A stretch of DNA of 64,000 bases from Streptomyces sp. KMM 9044 (GCF_024701375.2 NZ_CP113910.1:62001-126000); one strand, 5' to 3'. Shown: positions 43,496 through 53,246, counted from the stretch's first letter. Translations and numbers: made by a program. The notes: generated by a model not told the origin, from the sequence alone.

Positions 43496-44959
43496 TCAGG
43501 CTGCTGTGGTGAGGTGACCGGGTGTGAGGGCAGGCGGGAGCCACGCGCCGGTGGTGAAGAGCTCCTCCAGTGCGTCGAGTTTGTCCCGGCCCCACTTGCC
43601 CGCGGTGGACAGGTAGGACTGGACGACAGCGAAGTCGATCAGTCCCTGGAGGGTGCGTCGGCAGCCGCCGGAGGCGCGTTGTTGCACCTTGACGGGGCGT
43701 TGGTCACGTTCGGCGACATTGTTCGAGAAGGGGACAGCTAGATCGGTGGCGAAGCGGAGGATCATGTCCTCGTTGGTCTCGAACCGGCGGATCAGGGTGC
43801 GGGCTTCCTTGGCCGGCAGGCTCTGTCTGCCGAGGTTGTCGTCCCGGCCGCGGGCCAGCGCGCCGAGGTAGCGGCTACGGATACCGGCCAGGACACGGGG
43901 GCGAGCGTGTCGCAACCGGCCGCGCGGGCGGCGTGGGCAGCCTTGTTCGCCTCGCACAAAGTGGTGGCCATCGCCTCGGCCCACAACTGCCCGTCCGCAT
44001 CGCCCTCGTGGATGCTGTGCAGGTCACGCAACAGGTGGGCACCGCACCAGGCGTGCAGGATGTGGTCGAGGTGGGTGTAGCCCGCGTAGCCGTCGCGCAC
44101 CAGGATGCCGTCGAAGGCGGGCCAGATACCGCCCTCGTCTATGGCCTCCATCGTGCGCTTGCCGACGTGCATCGCGGTCAGGTACTCGGTGCAGGCCACG
44201 TGCAGATAGCGCAGGGCGCCCTCGGCGCGGGCGCAGGTCTCGTCCGCGTGCGCGACCGGAGCCGCAGCGATCAACTCCCGCACCCGGGGCGGGAAGCCGG
44301 TCTCCGGCAGGCGGGCGGCCCTGCCGCGCAGCGCGGCCACCCAGCCACCGGAGACTGATGCTCCCAGCAGGGCGGACAGCACGGAAGCGGCCCGGCGGAC
44401 GGGGAGATGGTGGGCACACCAGCCAAGCGGCCCGCGCCATCAGCGCGGGGCCGTACTGCACCCGTCCGCGCGCCCAGTCCAGGATGTCACCGACCGTGGT
44501 GGTGCCACAGCCGGTGCAGGTCCGCGATACGGCCTGGTACTCGGTGACGTGGGGGCGCGGCGGAGGCGGCGGGGCGTCGAAGACCTGGTGACTGCGCTCG
44601 TCGAAGACCGGGGCATCGGTCAGGGAGGCACCGCACCCGCAGTAGGTCCGCGGATCGTGGCGGACGACCTCATCCGGATCCCCGACCCGCTTCAGCGTGC
44701 TGCCCGGGGTGCCGTCCTGCTTACCCGGGCGACGCCCCGAGCGGGTACGCGAGGACCGCTTCGGCGCCGGCCTGGTAAACGGAGTGTCCGAAGACGGCGG
44801 CTGCGAAGAGTTCGACGAGTCCTTGCCCAGCCGACGCTCCAACTCCGCAACCCGCGCGACGAGCTGCTCGACCAGCTCAGTCAAGGACGTGATCGTGGCA
44901 TCCTTCGCCGACAACAGGAGCAACAACTCCTCGCGCGTCGGCTCACCTTGGGACTCCAC
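43496..44959 (-). mobile_element. IS66-family transposase pseudogene with two frameshifts
   Basis: Three overlapping frames together make one IS66 transposase. The N-terminal part (from GTG 44959) has the coiled coil LVEQLVARVAELERRLGKDS and a zinc-finger-like CGCG. The middle (HADETCARAEGALRYLHVAC, RDGYAGYTHLDH) is in a second frame from about 44390. The C-terminal part (PFSNNVAERDQRPVKVQQ) is in a third frame from about 43890. The companion genes TnpA/TnpB are absent. Inactive remnant. Confidence 0.82.
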
Positions 44960-45141
44960 ACCACAAGCCTACCGATCACGCGATAGCGAGGTCCAACAGA
45001 CCGTCACCCCAGCTGAACAGCTACGTTCGAGGGCACCTCCGGACTCGAGAGGGAAGACCTCGCCACCCTGCACCCCGACCCACGAAGATCACAAACAGCA
45101 AACTTCCAGGTCAAACACCTGGCTGGTTGAACAACAGCTAG

Positions 45142-45987
45142 TCAGTGACCGGTGAGCATGCCTTCCCGCAGCCGGGTGAGAGTGCGCGACAGCAGTCGGG
45201 AGACGTGCATCTGGGAGACACCGAGGCGTTCGCCGATCTGGGCCTGGGTGAGTTCTTCCACGAACCGCATGTGGATGATCTGCCGGTCCCGCTCATCGAG
45301 TTCCGCGATCAGTGGGGCCAGGGTGTGGAAGTCCTCCACCAGCTCCAGAGCCTGGTCCTGGGCGCCGATGAAGTCCTGCAGCGCGGCTTCGCCGTCCTCA
45401 CTGCCGCTGATGGTGGCGTCCAGGGAGGAGGAGTTGTAGCCGTTCGCCGCGAGGCGGGCCTCCCGTACCTCTTCCTCGGGAAGGTTCATCAGCTCCGACA
45501 GTTCCTTCACCGTCGGGGTACGCCCCAGGCGGCTGCGGAGTTCCTCAGTGGCGCGTGCGAGCTGGACGCGGGCTTCCTGCAGGCGGCGTGGAACGTGCAC
45601 GGCCCAGGTGGTGTCGCGGAAGAACCGCTTGATCTCGCCGACGATGTAGGGGATGGCGAAGGAGGTGAACTCCGCCTCCCGGGAGAGGTCGAACCGGTCG
45701 ATCGCCTTGATCAGGCCGATCATGCCGACCTGGACGATGTCCTCCATCTCCTCCGGCCCCCGGCTGCGGAACCGGCCGGCCGCGAAGCGGACCAGGGACA
45801 TGTTCATCTCGATCAGCGTGTTCCGCGCGTAGCTGTACTCCGGCGTGCCCTCCTCCAGCACCGCAAGCTGGTCGAAGAACAGCCTGGACAGCTCGCGAGC
45901 ATCCTTCGGCGCCACCTGAGAAGGATCGGCAACCTCCGGCAACTCGTGCGCCTGCGTGTCCGTTGCCGTCACGTTCATGAGCGCCAT
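45142..45987 (-). CDS. SigB/SigF-family alternative sigma factor
   Basis: A 281-residue sigma factor of the SigB/F/G group. Region 2 includes EYSYARNTLIEMNMSLVRFA and MEDIVQVGMIGLIKAIDRFD, region 3 ELRSRLGRTPTVKELSELM, and region 4 TQAQIGERLGVSQMHVSRLL near the C-terminus. These factors are controlled by anti-sigma and anti-anti-sigma switches and direct stress or sporulation genes. GGAGGG precedes the ATG at 45987. No anti-sigma gene is adjacent, but a PP2C-type phosphatase gene lies 760 bp upstream. Confidence 0.93.
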   Translation of the reverse strand: MALMNVTATDTQAHELPEVADPSQVAPKDARELSRLFFDQLAVLEEGTPEYSYARNTLIEMNMSLVRFAAGRFRSRGPEEMEDIVQVGMIGLIKAIDRFDLSREAEFTSFAIPYIVGEIKRFFRDTTWAVHVPRRLQEARVQLARATEELRSRLGRTPTVKELSELMNLPEEEVREARLAANGYNSSSLDATISGSEDGEAALQDFIGAQDQALELVEDFHTLAPLIAELDERDRQIIHMRFVEELTQAQIGERLGVSQMHVSRLLSRTLTRLREGMLTGH

Positions 45988-46153
45988 GACAGATCCCTCC
46001 CACCGTCGAAGCCAACCGCGCCGCCAGTCCGATGCAGTCGACGCCGCTGCGCGGATACCCCCTCGTCCTGCCTCTATGCCTGCACTCGCGCAAAAGAGGG
46101 AACACACTTGTCGAGCGGCCCGGCACCCAAGGGGACGATCCAGTGCCCCCCGG

Positions 46154-46400
46154 TCAGGCAGCACGACGGAACGGCATCACGGCAGCCGGGCCCACCGAGC
46201 GGGGCCCCGACTTGCCGCGGACCTTGTCCATGACCTGTCCGGAGACGAGTCCGGCCTCGCGGGTGGCGTCCAGGCCGATCCGTTGGGCGACCAGGCCGGC
46301 ATCGATGAGGTCCTCGGCTCCCAGGCCAATCCTGGTCAGGCGGACACGCCGGAGACCGGCGGCGTCCATCGGCTGGCAGGCGAGGGGGCGCAGGTCGTCA
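46154..46400 (-). pseudogene. remnant of a Y-family DNA polymerase C-terminus (DinB-like)
   Basis: A minus-strand segment reading RLTRIGLGAEDLIDAG, then VMDKVRGKSGPRSVGPAAVM and ending RRAA, resembles the C-terminal little-finger end of actinobacterial DinB-type polymerases. The catalytic part is missing. Identification rests on pattern memory and is moderate. Confidence 0.4.
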
Positions 46401-46748
46401 TCATGTGCGGAGGGCCCGGCAAGACGGCTGGTCTTCTCCCAGCTGTGCCGCCCGCGAACGTCAAGGTCAGGGTGAGCGCTCGTGCGGCCTGACCGCAGCG
46501 GCGCGGCAGTCGGAACGGACGCCCAGGTCCCGCAGGGTGGCCCGGACGGTGGCGCTGTCAAGGGTGTGGGCTCTGTTGCTCAATTGCGGAGAGTGACGCC
46601 GGCCTGTCGACGGGGCGCAGGGAACGGGTCTCGCGAGGAGGCGGTCCGGCCCCGGACCCTCTCGGATGCGGTGCGTGACCATCCCCTGAATTGAGCAGCA
46701 GAGTCGGCGTGGTGGGCAAAGCGGTGCCGCACGGCGGGCCGCTGCGGC
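46401..46748. other. 348-bp gap without a recognisable gene
   Basis: Only short GC-driven frames are present, with no family match. It lies between the DinB-like remnant and the phosphatase gene and probably holds more decayed sequence. Confidence 0.4.
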
Positions 46749-47942
46749 TCAGCGCTGCGGGTCCGGTCTGGTCTCGGCCGGTCTGGGATGTTCGCCGTGC
46801 CAGTCCAGTATCAGGACCGTGGCGTCGTCCTTGAGGTTGCCATGGCAGGCGTCGAGCACCGCGGCGGTCAGGCTTCGGACGGCTGCTCTTGGATGCAGCG
46901 TGCGGGTGTCGTGAACGATCGAGGCCAGGTCGACGGCTGCGGCACCGCGCTCCTGCATTCCGTCGGTGAGCAGGATCAGGCGGTCTCCGGGCTGCAGTTG
47001 CAGTTCCTGCAGACGATAGGAGGCGGGTGCCGCCACACCGAACGGCAGGTTGACGGCGAGTTTGACCTCTTCGACGGTGCCGTCGCGCAGCCGCAGTGGC
47101 CAGGGGTGGCCGGCGTTGACCAATTCACACAGGCCTGTTTCGAGGTCGACGCACAGCAGTTGCCCGGTGGCCAGGCCCTGGCTGTGGCTCAGCAGGGTCT
47201 GGTGGGCGTGCTGGGCTTGCGTGAGGGCGTCACAGCCGCTGCGGCGTGCCCGCCGCAGCGCGCCGACCAGCAGGGTGGCCAGCAGAGCGGAGTCCGTGTC
47301 GTGGCCCATGGCGTCGGTGATGGACAGGTACAGGGTGTCGCGGTCGAGGGTGTAGTCGTAGGTGTCGCCACCGATGTCGTCGGCCGGGATCAGCCCGGCG
47401 GCGAGGGTGAACTGGGCCGCCTCGCAGCAGGGGGCCGAGGGAAGCAGTTGGTGCTGGATCTCCGCGGCCAGGCTGGTCTCGGTGGTGCGCCCGCCCAAGT
47501 GGTACAGATCGGTGAAGCGGCGGTCCGTGACGATGACGTAGGCCAGCGCGTGTGCCGCCTCGCGAACCTGTCGGAGCACGGTGTCGTCGGCGGACTGCAG
47601 GATCATCTCCAAAAGGCCGATGCAGTCGCCGCGGTTGGTGACCGGCGTGATGACGCGCCGTCCATCCTGGCCCTCCGGTTCCACATGCTGGCACTGGCTC
47701 TGCAGAACGGTGTCGTAGACACTGCCCTGCAGGTCGATCGGCTCGGCATGGTCCACGGCATCACCGCTGGTCGCGGTGAGCCGTACCAGCCGCCGACCGA
47801 CGAGATCGACGAAAAGGAAGGACACGCATTCCGCACCGAATCGCTTTTGCAGGTCGCGTGCTATCACATCCACGGACTCACTGGGCGGCGCCGCCTCCGC
47901 AGAGGCCAGCAACTCGCCCAGCTCCAGATCTCCACCCTCCAC
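46749..47942 (-). CDS. GAF/PP2C-type serine phosphatase (RsbU/SpoIIE-like)
   Basis: A 397-residue protein. A GAF-like sensory domain covers about residues 20-150, and a short linker (SLAAEIQHQLLPS, the usual phosphatase lead-in) follows. The PP2C/SpoIIE domain spans about 180-385, with metal-binding DDIGGDTYDY, TDAMGHDTDSALLA, LVNAGHPWPLRL and LTDGMQERG. Such phosphatases reactivate anti-anti-sigma proteins and so release SigF-type sigma factors. Starts at GTG 47942. The neighbouring SigF-type gene is a plausible downstream target. Confidence 0.88.
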   Translation of the reverse strand: MEGGDLELGELLASAEAAPPSESVDVIARDLQKRFGAECVSFLFVDLVGRRLVRLTATSGDAVDHAEPIDLQGSVYDTVLQSQCQHVEPEGQDGRRVITPVTNRGDCIGLLEMILQSADDTVLRQVREAAHALAYVIVTDRRFTDLYHLGGRTTETSLAAEIQHQLLPSAPCCEAAQFTLAAGLIPADDIGGDTYDYTLDRDTLYLSITDAMGHDTDSALLATLLVGALRRARRSGCDALTQAQHAHQTLLSHSQGLATGQLLCVDLETGLCELVNAGHPWPLRLRDGTVEEVKLAVNLPFGVAAPASYRLQELQLQPGDRLILLTDGMQERGAAAVDLASIVHDTRTLHPRAAVRSLTAAVLDACHGNLKDDATVLILDWHGEHPRPAETRPDPQR

Positions 47943-48288
47943 GGCAACCTCCGATCGACTGCCGAAACCTTTTCCCCAAGTTTCCGCGATATCACCCGAC
48001 GCACCCGTCGTGACTGGTCAGGACGGTTAACTCTTTCCAGCCCCGGTGACAGGTCGGGCCGTTGGAACTCCCCACGAACTCTTTTCCGGGCGACTTCGGG
48101 TACCTCCGGGAGACACTCAGCCATGGCGCGGAGTGGCCGCTGCACGGAAGTCGAGCCAGAACCGGGAAACACGAACGCAGCCATGGCCGTCACCGCCCGA
48201 GCGACCTCGCCCCGGTCGAAGTACAGACGGTTCCTCCCGGTCTTCGGCATCAGCGGTGGACCACCCCACGTGATCTTCGGGCCGCCTA
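47943..48288. other. 346-bp gap between phosphatase gene and group II intron
   Basis: No gene with recognisable product. It holds the phosphatase promoter side and the 3' flank of the intron insertion. Minus-strand coding-like sequence here is short and lacks a supported start. Confidence 0.4.
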
Positions 48289-48331
48289 GTAGTCGGGTCG
48301 CCCGGGGGAATCTCACCCCCGGGCTCCCACG

Positions 48332-48365
48332 GAACGGAACGTGACAGTCTCCCGTCATTCCGCTC
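48332..48365 (-). ncRNA. group II intron domain V
   Basis: The 34-nt catalytic hairpin, read on the minus strand, starts GAGCGGAATGACGG and ends ACGTTCCGTTC. It has the conserved bulge and tetraloop-like centre of domain V. It directly follows the reverse-transcriptase stop and precedes the domain VI stem of GGGGG/CCCCC type. Confidence 0.85.
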
Positions 48366-48380
48366 TTGTCGTCCTGGTCC

Positions 48381-49625
48381 TCAGCCCGTCGGGGCCACCC
48401 AGGTCCAGTGAGCGAAGTACTTCGGACGGCGTGCATGGCCCTCGGTCAGCCGCCGCAGGGCTTGCTTCATCCCCACCCGGTACTTCTTCCCGATCCACCG
48501 CAGCAGGTAGGTGTTGATGCGGTCGAACAGCGGGTACAGCGCCGAGCGATAGAAACGCCCGTAGTAGTTCGCCCATCCCCGGACCACCGGATTCATCATC
48601 CGGGCCAAGTCGGTCGACTCCCACGTGGTGCGCCGGTGCAGTCGCCAGGACCGCACCGTCCTGCTCAGCCTCTTCAGGGCCTGCTTGCTGATCGCGGGCA
48701 GAAACGCGGTGAACATCACCCCGTGCCTGTCCTTGGCTCCTCGCGGCCGGAACGTGAACCCCAGAAACGTGAACCCGGTGACCGGGAACCGGCCACGTCG
48801 GTTGTCGTCCTTGCAGTACACGATCCTGGTCTTGTCCGGATGCAGCTCCAGACCGACCTCCGCCATCCTCGACCGCAACGCGGTCAGGACCCGTTTCGCC
48901 CCGGCCAACGTGCGGCAATGGATCACCGCATCATCGGCGAAACGCTCGAACGGGCAGTCCGGGTACTCCCGGACCATCCACATATCGAACGCATAATGCA
49001 GAAAAAGGTTCGCCAAGACGGGCGATACCGCAGAACCCTGCGGCGTGCCCTCTGCCCGTTCAGTTGTGGACCCGTCAGGAAGCCGCAGTCCGGCGGCCAG
49101 CCACCGCCGGACGTACAGCACCACCCAACGAGCGTCGGTGTGCGCCTCAACCGCGGCTACGACCTTGTCCCATGGGACGGTGTCGAAGAACTTCCGGATG
49201 TCGAACTCGACCACCCAGTCATACCGCCAACACCGCTCCCGGCAGACCTGGACCGCATCCAGGGCCGACTTACCCGGCCGGTATCCGAAGGAATCCGGAT
49301 GGAACACCCGCTCCACCCGTTCCGACAGGTGCCGGGCCACCACCGTCTGCGCCACCCGATCAGCAACAGTGGGCACACCGAGAACACGCGTACCTCCTGC
49401 ACTCTTCGGGATCGGCACCGCCTTGACGTCCGGCGGGAAGTAGGTGCCCGAGGACATCCGGTTCCAGATCTTGTACAAGTTGTTCTTCAGATCCTTCTCG
49501 AACGCCTCGATGGACACTCCGTCCACCCCGGACGCGCCCTTGTTCCCTCTCACCTTCTCCCAGGCGTCCCACACCTCCCGCTTGGAGATGTCGAACGGCT
49601 TGGCTGACGCTTTCAACTCGTCCAT
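48381..49625 (-). CDS. ltrA: group II intron reverse transcriptase/maturase
   Basis: A 414-residue intron-encoded protein. The RT domain has GVDGVSIEAFEKDL, the FDIRKFFDTVPWD finger-palm part, TPQGSAVSPVLANLFLHYAF and the active site FADD at 229-232 (FADD in place of YADD). Domain X (maturase) follows near 320-400 with RGWANYYGRF. No HNH endonuclease domain is present, as in small bacterial intron classes. It makes the intron mobile by reverse transcribing the spliced-in RNA. GGGAGGAGCGG precedes the ATG at 49625. Confidence 0.95.
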   Translation of the reverse strand: MDELKASAKPFDISKREVWDAWEKVRGNKGASGVDGVSIEAFEKDLKNNLYKIWNRMSSGTYFPPDVKAVPIPKSAGGTRVLGVPTVADRVAQTVVARHLSERVERVFHPDSFGYRPGKSALDAVQVCRERCWRYDWVVEFDIRKFFDTVPWDKVVAAVEAHTDARWVVLYVRRWLAAGLRLPDGSTTERAEGTPQGSAVSPVLANLFLHYAFDMWMVREYPDCPFERFADDAVIHCRTLAGAKRVLTALRSRMAEVGLELHPDKTRIVYCKDDNRRGRFPVTGFTFLGFTFRPRGAKDRHGVMFTAFLPAISKQALKRLSRTVRSWRLHRRTTWESTDLARMMNPVVRGWANYYGRFYRSALYPLFDRINTYLLRWIGKKYRVGMKQALRRLTEGHARRPKYFAHWTWVAPTG

Positions 49626-50396
49626 CCCGCTCCTCCCGGAGAACTTCCGGTTGACGACACAAACCAGTCACGAACGACCCGGCCCCTTCGCTCCACTCCC
49701 ATTACAGGAGCTTCGGCACTACTACGAGCCGGTCCGCCGGCGCGCCGCGCGACGATACTCAACGCCCAGCCGGAGCACTTCCGCACCGGGCTCTCCCTGT
49801 CGCCCCGGCCGCTGAGCCAGGGCAGTATCGCGACACGCCTTCCCACGTTCCGCACGGAAGCCGCAGACCGGGCTCGCGCCGCCTTCATGCCGGACACCGC
49901 CTGGCCAGTAAGCGGTCACCCGCCAGGCTCATCCCGGGATCCTGTAGACACCCCGGTTTCGATGTCACCTACTACTCACGACACGTCATCAGCGGTTCAC
50001 TCGCGTTCGCCTTCCCGGTCCCCACCTGACACCTGACCAGCGCCTTTTCCCCGGACGCTCACCACGACGGTCTTCAGCCAACGCAGCTCGGGGTGGTTTG
50101 GCGCCTCCCACCGCAGGGCGACGCCGAAGGGCCACAAAACCTTCATCTTCCGTGCAGCACCACATCAAGCAGGGTCTCTACCCACATCAACCTCACTCTC
50201 TGCGTTCGTGGCACACCTACAGCCGTAGATCGTGATCTTGCTTGGCCTCTGACTGAATCTTGGCCGTTTGCCAGGAGGTCTGGCGGTGTGTCAGCAGCTC
50301 CTGGTCACAGTCGCTCCGCCGACCGCGCGGCAAACATGCAGGTCGCGGCGCAGACTCGCCCTTGGCGTCGAGCGGGTCACCTGTCACCATCAAGCC

Positions 50397-50612
50397 GTGG
50401 TCAACCTTTCGAAGATCGTGAGGCAGGCAGACGTCCTCCTCGACCTGATGGGCGTGGCAGTCGGCTCGATGCTGTTGGTGGTGGGCATCGAGACGTACCG
50501 CGACGGTGGATCGGTGGGCTGGCCCATAGCCGGATCGGTGCTGTTCCTGATCAACCTCTGGGTAGCCGGGCGTCGATTCGCCCGGTGCAGGAGGCCGCCT
50601 CCGTCGCCGTAG
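50397..50612 (+). CDS. small two-helix membrane protein (hypothetical)
   Basis: A 71-residue product with two hydrophobic helices (LMGVAVGSMLLVVGIETY and WPIAGSVLFLINLWVAG) and a basic end. Start GTG at 50397 is tentative because no strong ribosome site precedes it. No family recognised. It lies next to the group II intron 5' end. Confidence 0.4.
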   Translation: MVNLSKIVRQADVLLDLMGVAVGSMLLVVGIETYRDGGSVGWPIAGSVLFLINLWVAGRRFARCRRPPPSP

Positions 50613-50798
50613 CGGCACCCCCGCATTTCCCGCCCGCTGCCGCCCGATCGGGCACGTAGGGGACACGGGCGGCTGCCTGGGACGGTCAACGGTCAAGATC
50701 ACTTGCCGAAGGTCATTGCTGGTAGAGGTCGGCGTGGAGACGGGTGCGGCTGGGGAGTGTTCAATGAACGGCGGATCCGATGATCGAGGAGACGCCAG

Positions 50799-51116
50799 AT
50801 GGGCGACATCACCATCGAGCGGATACCGGGCAGCGAGCCGGTGGTGGCCGTGCCGGCGAGTGATGAGCAGTTGGTTGCGATGCTCGTGGACCGGGCCCGC
50901 AGCGAGGGGCTGCAGCCGGCTGGGGAGGGCGGGCTGCTCCAGCAGTTGACCGAGCGGGTCCTGGAGTCCGCTCTGGGGGGCGGGATCACCGATCGCCTCG
51001 GCCACGAGAAGCACGACGCCGGGGGCCGGGGCGGCGGCAACTCCCTCAGCGGGGCCCGGGCGAAGACGGTGCCGGCCGATGTCGGTCCGGTCGGGGTGGA
51101 GGTCCCCCGTGTCAAT
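50799..51116 (+). mobile_element. IS256-family transposase, N-terminal fragment
   Basis: The protein segment with DEQLVAMLVDRARSEGLQ, LLQQLTERVLESALGGGITD and LGHEKHDAGGRGGGNS is the N-terminus of an IS256-type transposase. It is interrupted at about 51,116 within VGPVGVEVPR by the IS3-type element that follows. The rest of the transposase is absent on the far side. Confidence 0.8.
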
Positions 51117-51140
51117 CCCCTGGTTTCGTAGAGACCTCTT

Positions 51141-52094
51141 CTATGCGGCCTGACGCCTCTGGGCACTCTGGTCGCGTGCTTCGATGATGATCCGTTCGAA
51201 CTCTTGCGGCGGCACCCCGCCGGCCGCGCTGTGCCTCCGGCACGGGTTGTAGAACCCGGTGATCCAGGTAGCGATCTTCAGTCGAGCCTCTGTCCGGGTC
51301 TCGAATTGGTGCCGGTGAATGTACTCGACCTTGATCAGCGAGTTGAACGATTCCGCGGCGGCGTTGTCCAGGGCTGACCCCACTCGCCCCATGGACTGCA
51401 CCACGCCCAGCCGGTCACACAGGGTGTCGTACGCCTCGGACGTGTACTCGCTGCCCCTGTCGCTGTGAAAGATCGTTCCCTCCACCTGACCACCCCGTAT
51501 CGCGGCTGCCATCTTCAAGGACGCGCCGACCAGAGCCGCGTCGTGGTTCTCGCCCATCGCGTAGCCGAGGCAACGGCGAGAGAACGCGTCGATGACCGTG
51601 GCCAGGTAGATCTTGCCCTCACCGGTCGCAATCTCGGTCATGTCGCCGTACCAGAGCACGTCCGGAGTGACCGCTTCGAACCGGCGGTGCACCAGGTCAG
51701 GAGCCGCTTTCCGCTTGCCCTGCCAGGTCAGCGACCTGCGTCGACGCGGAAGCTTGCGGCCCTGCAGGCCGAGCTCGGCCATGATCTCCGCGACGGTGTC
51801 CACCGAAACCTTCCAGCCCCCTGCCCACAGGTCCAGCGTGATCCGCGGTGAGCCGTAGGTCTCACCGGACTTCCGGAAGAAGTACACGATCTTCTCCCCC
51901 AGCTCCGCGCGTCCGACCTCGCGCCATGTGGGCTCGTCCGGGCGCCGGCGCCACTTGCAGAACCATGCCTCGCTCACCCCGACCACCCGGCAGATCACCC
52001 GGTGCGGGACGTCGTGCTCGACCCTCTGGCCACCGATGAAGGCGACCAGCGCCTCCGGGATGTGCTCGGTCACTTCACCCAGAGGGCCCTGCAT
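51141..52094 (-). CDS. IS3-family transposase OrfB (DDE integrase)
   Basis: An rve-type catalytic protein of about 300 residues with the triad Asp in WYGDMTEIATG, Asp in FHSDRGSEYTS and Glu in NAAAESFNSLIK. The ending RRHSAAGGVPPQEFE is typical of IS3. It overlaps orfA by 25 bp in a different frame, the usual arrangement for a programmed minus-one frameshift that yields the OrfAB transposase. Confidence 0.9.
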   Translation of the reverse strand: MQGPLGEVTEHIPEALVAFIGGQRVEHDVPHRVICRVVGVSEAWFCKWRRRPDEPTWREVGRAELGEKIVYFFRKSGETYGSPRITLDLWAGGWKVSVDTVAEIMAELGLQGRKLPRRRRSLTWQGKRKAAPDLVHRRFEAVTPDVLWYGDMTEIATGEGKIYLATVIDAFSRRCLGYAMGENHDAALVGASLKMAAAIRGGQVEGTIFHSDRGSEYTSEAYDTLCDRLGVVQSMGRVGSALDNAAAESFNSLIKVEYIHRHQFETRTEARLKIATWITGFYNPCRRHSAAGGVPPQEFERIIIEARDQSAQRRQAA

Positions 52095-52420
52095 CGCTTG
52101 AAGACATCACGCTCCGTCCCCAGCCCCCGGATCCGCTTGTTCTTCTCGCTCATCTCGCGTCGCAGCCGATCCAGCTCCGCGCGCTCGGCCTCCCGCAGAC
52201 GCCCGCCAGGCACAGTCGACGCGGGCGGCGCGGGCGGCGCGGGCCGGTCCGACGACGTCGTCCCGTTGCGGCGCCAGCGCGAGACCCAACTGTGCAGGGT
52301 GCCCGGGTTGATCCCCAGCTCCTCGGCCACATCCCCGACCGGCTTCCCCGTCTCGACCACGATGCGGACGGCGCCCTCACGGAACTCGGCGTCGTACAGC
52401 GGCTTCTTCTTGGACCCCAT
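52070..52420 (-). CDS. IS3-family OrfA (HTH)
   Basis: A 116-residue OrfA. It has an N-terminal HTH (AVRIVVETGKPVGDVAEELG, then TLHSWVSRWRRNG), a Pro/Ala linker and a coiled coil (ERAELDRLRREMSEKNKRI). It binds the terminal repeats and is fused to OrfB by frameshift. ATG at 52420. Confidence 0.87.
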   Translation of the reverse strand: MGSKKKPLYDAEFREGAVRIVVETGKPVGDVAEELGINPGTLHSWVSRWRRNGTTSSDRPAPPAPPASTVPGGRLREAERAELDRLRREMSEKNKRIRGLGTERDVFKRCRALWVK

Positions 52421-52465
52421 GAACCCCAACTTCCCCTGCAATCACGGGCTCTACGCCACGAGGGG

Positions 52466-52823
52466 ATAGTCAAACGCGACAGACCGCCTGCGGCGCACGT
52501 GCTCGTGTCCCGGCTCGCCCTGCCGCCCTTCCGCATGCGTCGAGGTCGCGGCCGGGAAGCCGGCCGGGGTCGGCCGCTGGCGGGACGTACGGGAGCGGAA
52601 CCAGTGGGCCTGCTCCTGCAGGAGCGCGATACACCGGCGCAGTGCAGGGCCGGCGTCGGCGGCGATCAGCAGGCCTGCAGCAGTCAGGCGCGTGACGCAC
52701 GGTAGCGGAGGACACGGAATCCCGCGCGGCGGGCGTGAATGGCCGGCGGCCGGTCGTGAGACGGCCGATGAGGGGTATAGGAAGTGCCGTCAGGACAAGA
52801 ACTTCTCCTGTGAGGAACCGAAG
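52466..52823. other. 358-bp gap right of the IS3-type element
   Basis: No recognised gene. It contains the right flank of the insertion and the promoter side of the DUF6003-like gene. Confidence 0.4.
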
Positions 52824-53246
52824 ATGACCGATGACGCCTACCTCGTCCTGCTGAACGGCACGGCCGTGACGCTCGGCGTGCCCCCTTCGGCCGTCGGGGA
52901 ACTGACCTGCATGGAGGCTCCCGCGGTCCGGGCGTGGCTGCAAGCGCAGGGGGTCACCGCGACCTCCCCCGGGCTACGGCTGGTGCCGCCGGAGGAGACG
53001 GCAGCCCTTCCCGACGATGTCGAGCGGCTGCCCGTGCCCCTCGGGGAGGAGGAACTGAGCCACGTGCGCCGCCATGCCGCGCCGCACGACGTCGCCCGGC
53101 TGGAGAAGGAGTTGCTGGCCTACCGTTCCTACTCGGACGGCAGGGACGCGCTGCTCGCCCGTGCCCTGGCAGCCGGGGTGCCGGCACACCGCATCGCGGA
53201 ACTCACCGGTGAAGACCTGGTCACCGTCAAGGCGTTGGCGCACTGA
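52824..53246 (+). CDS. DUF6003-like hypothetical protein
   Basis: A 140-residue soluble protein starting MTDDAYLVLLNGTAVTLGVP. It is rich in Ala/Leu helices and ends with an HTH-like GVPAHRIAELTGEDLVTVKAL. It resembles a Streptomyces-only family (DUF6003, from memory). GAGGAACC precedes the ATG. No function can be assigned. It is the first ordinary gene right of the insertion-rich zone. Confidence 0.7.
   Translation: MTDDAYLVLLNGTAVTLGVPPSAVGELTCMEAPAVRAWLQAQGVTATSPGLRLVPPEETAALPDDVERLPVPLGEEELSHVRRHAAPHDVARLEKELLAYRSYSDGRDALLARALAAGVPAHRIAELTGEDLVTVKALAH

Larger units (their letters stand above)
48289..50216 (-). mobile_element. group II intron with intron-encoded reverse transcriptase
   Basis: On the minus strand the element begins GTGTGCC at 50216, the typical group II 5' end. 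A structured stretch of about 590 bp precedes the reverse-transcriptase gene. Domain V and a domain VI hairpin follow the gene, and the element ends near CGACTAC at about 48289. Total about 1.93 kb. It is a self-splicing retroelement. The exact 3' boundary is uncertain by a few bases. Confidence 0.85.
51117..52465 (-). mobile_element. near-complete IS3-family element, 1.35 kb
   Basis: Imperfect terminal inverted repeats of 20 bp lie at 51117-51136 and 52446-52465 (16 of 20 positions match; both outer ends start CCCCT). They enclose orfA and orfB on the minus strand. Both reading frames look intact, so the element may be active. It sits inside an IS256-type fragment. A short TCAA occurs on both flanks and may be a target duplication. 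Confidence 0.78.

Noticed and set aside
43019..52465. CRISPR array or tRNA-associated integration site in the insertion-rich zone
   Set aside because: No regularly spaced repeats and no tRNA cloverleaf were seen; the repeats present are transposon ends and intron hairpins.
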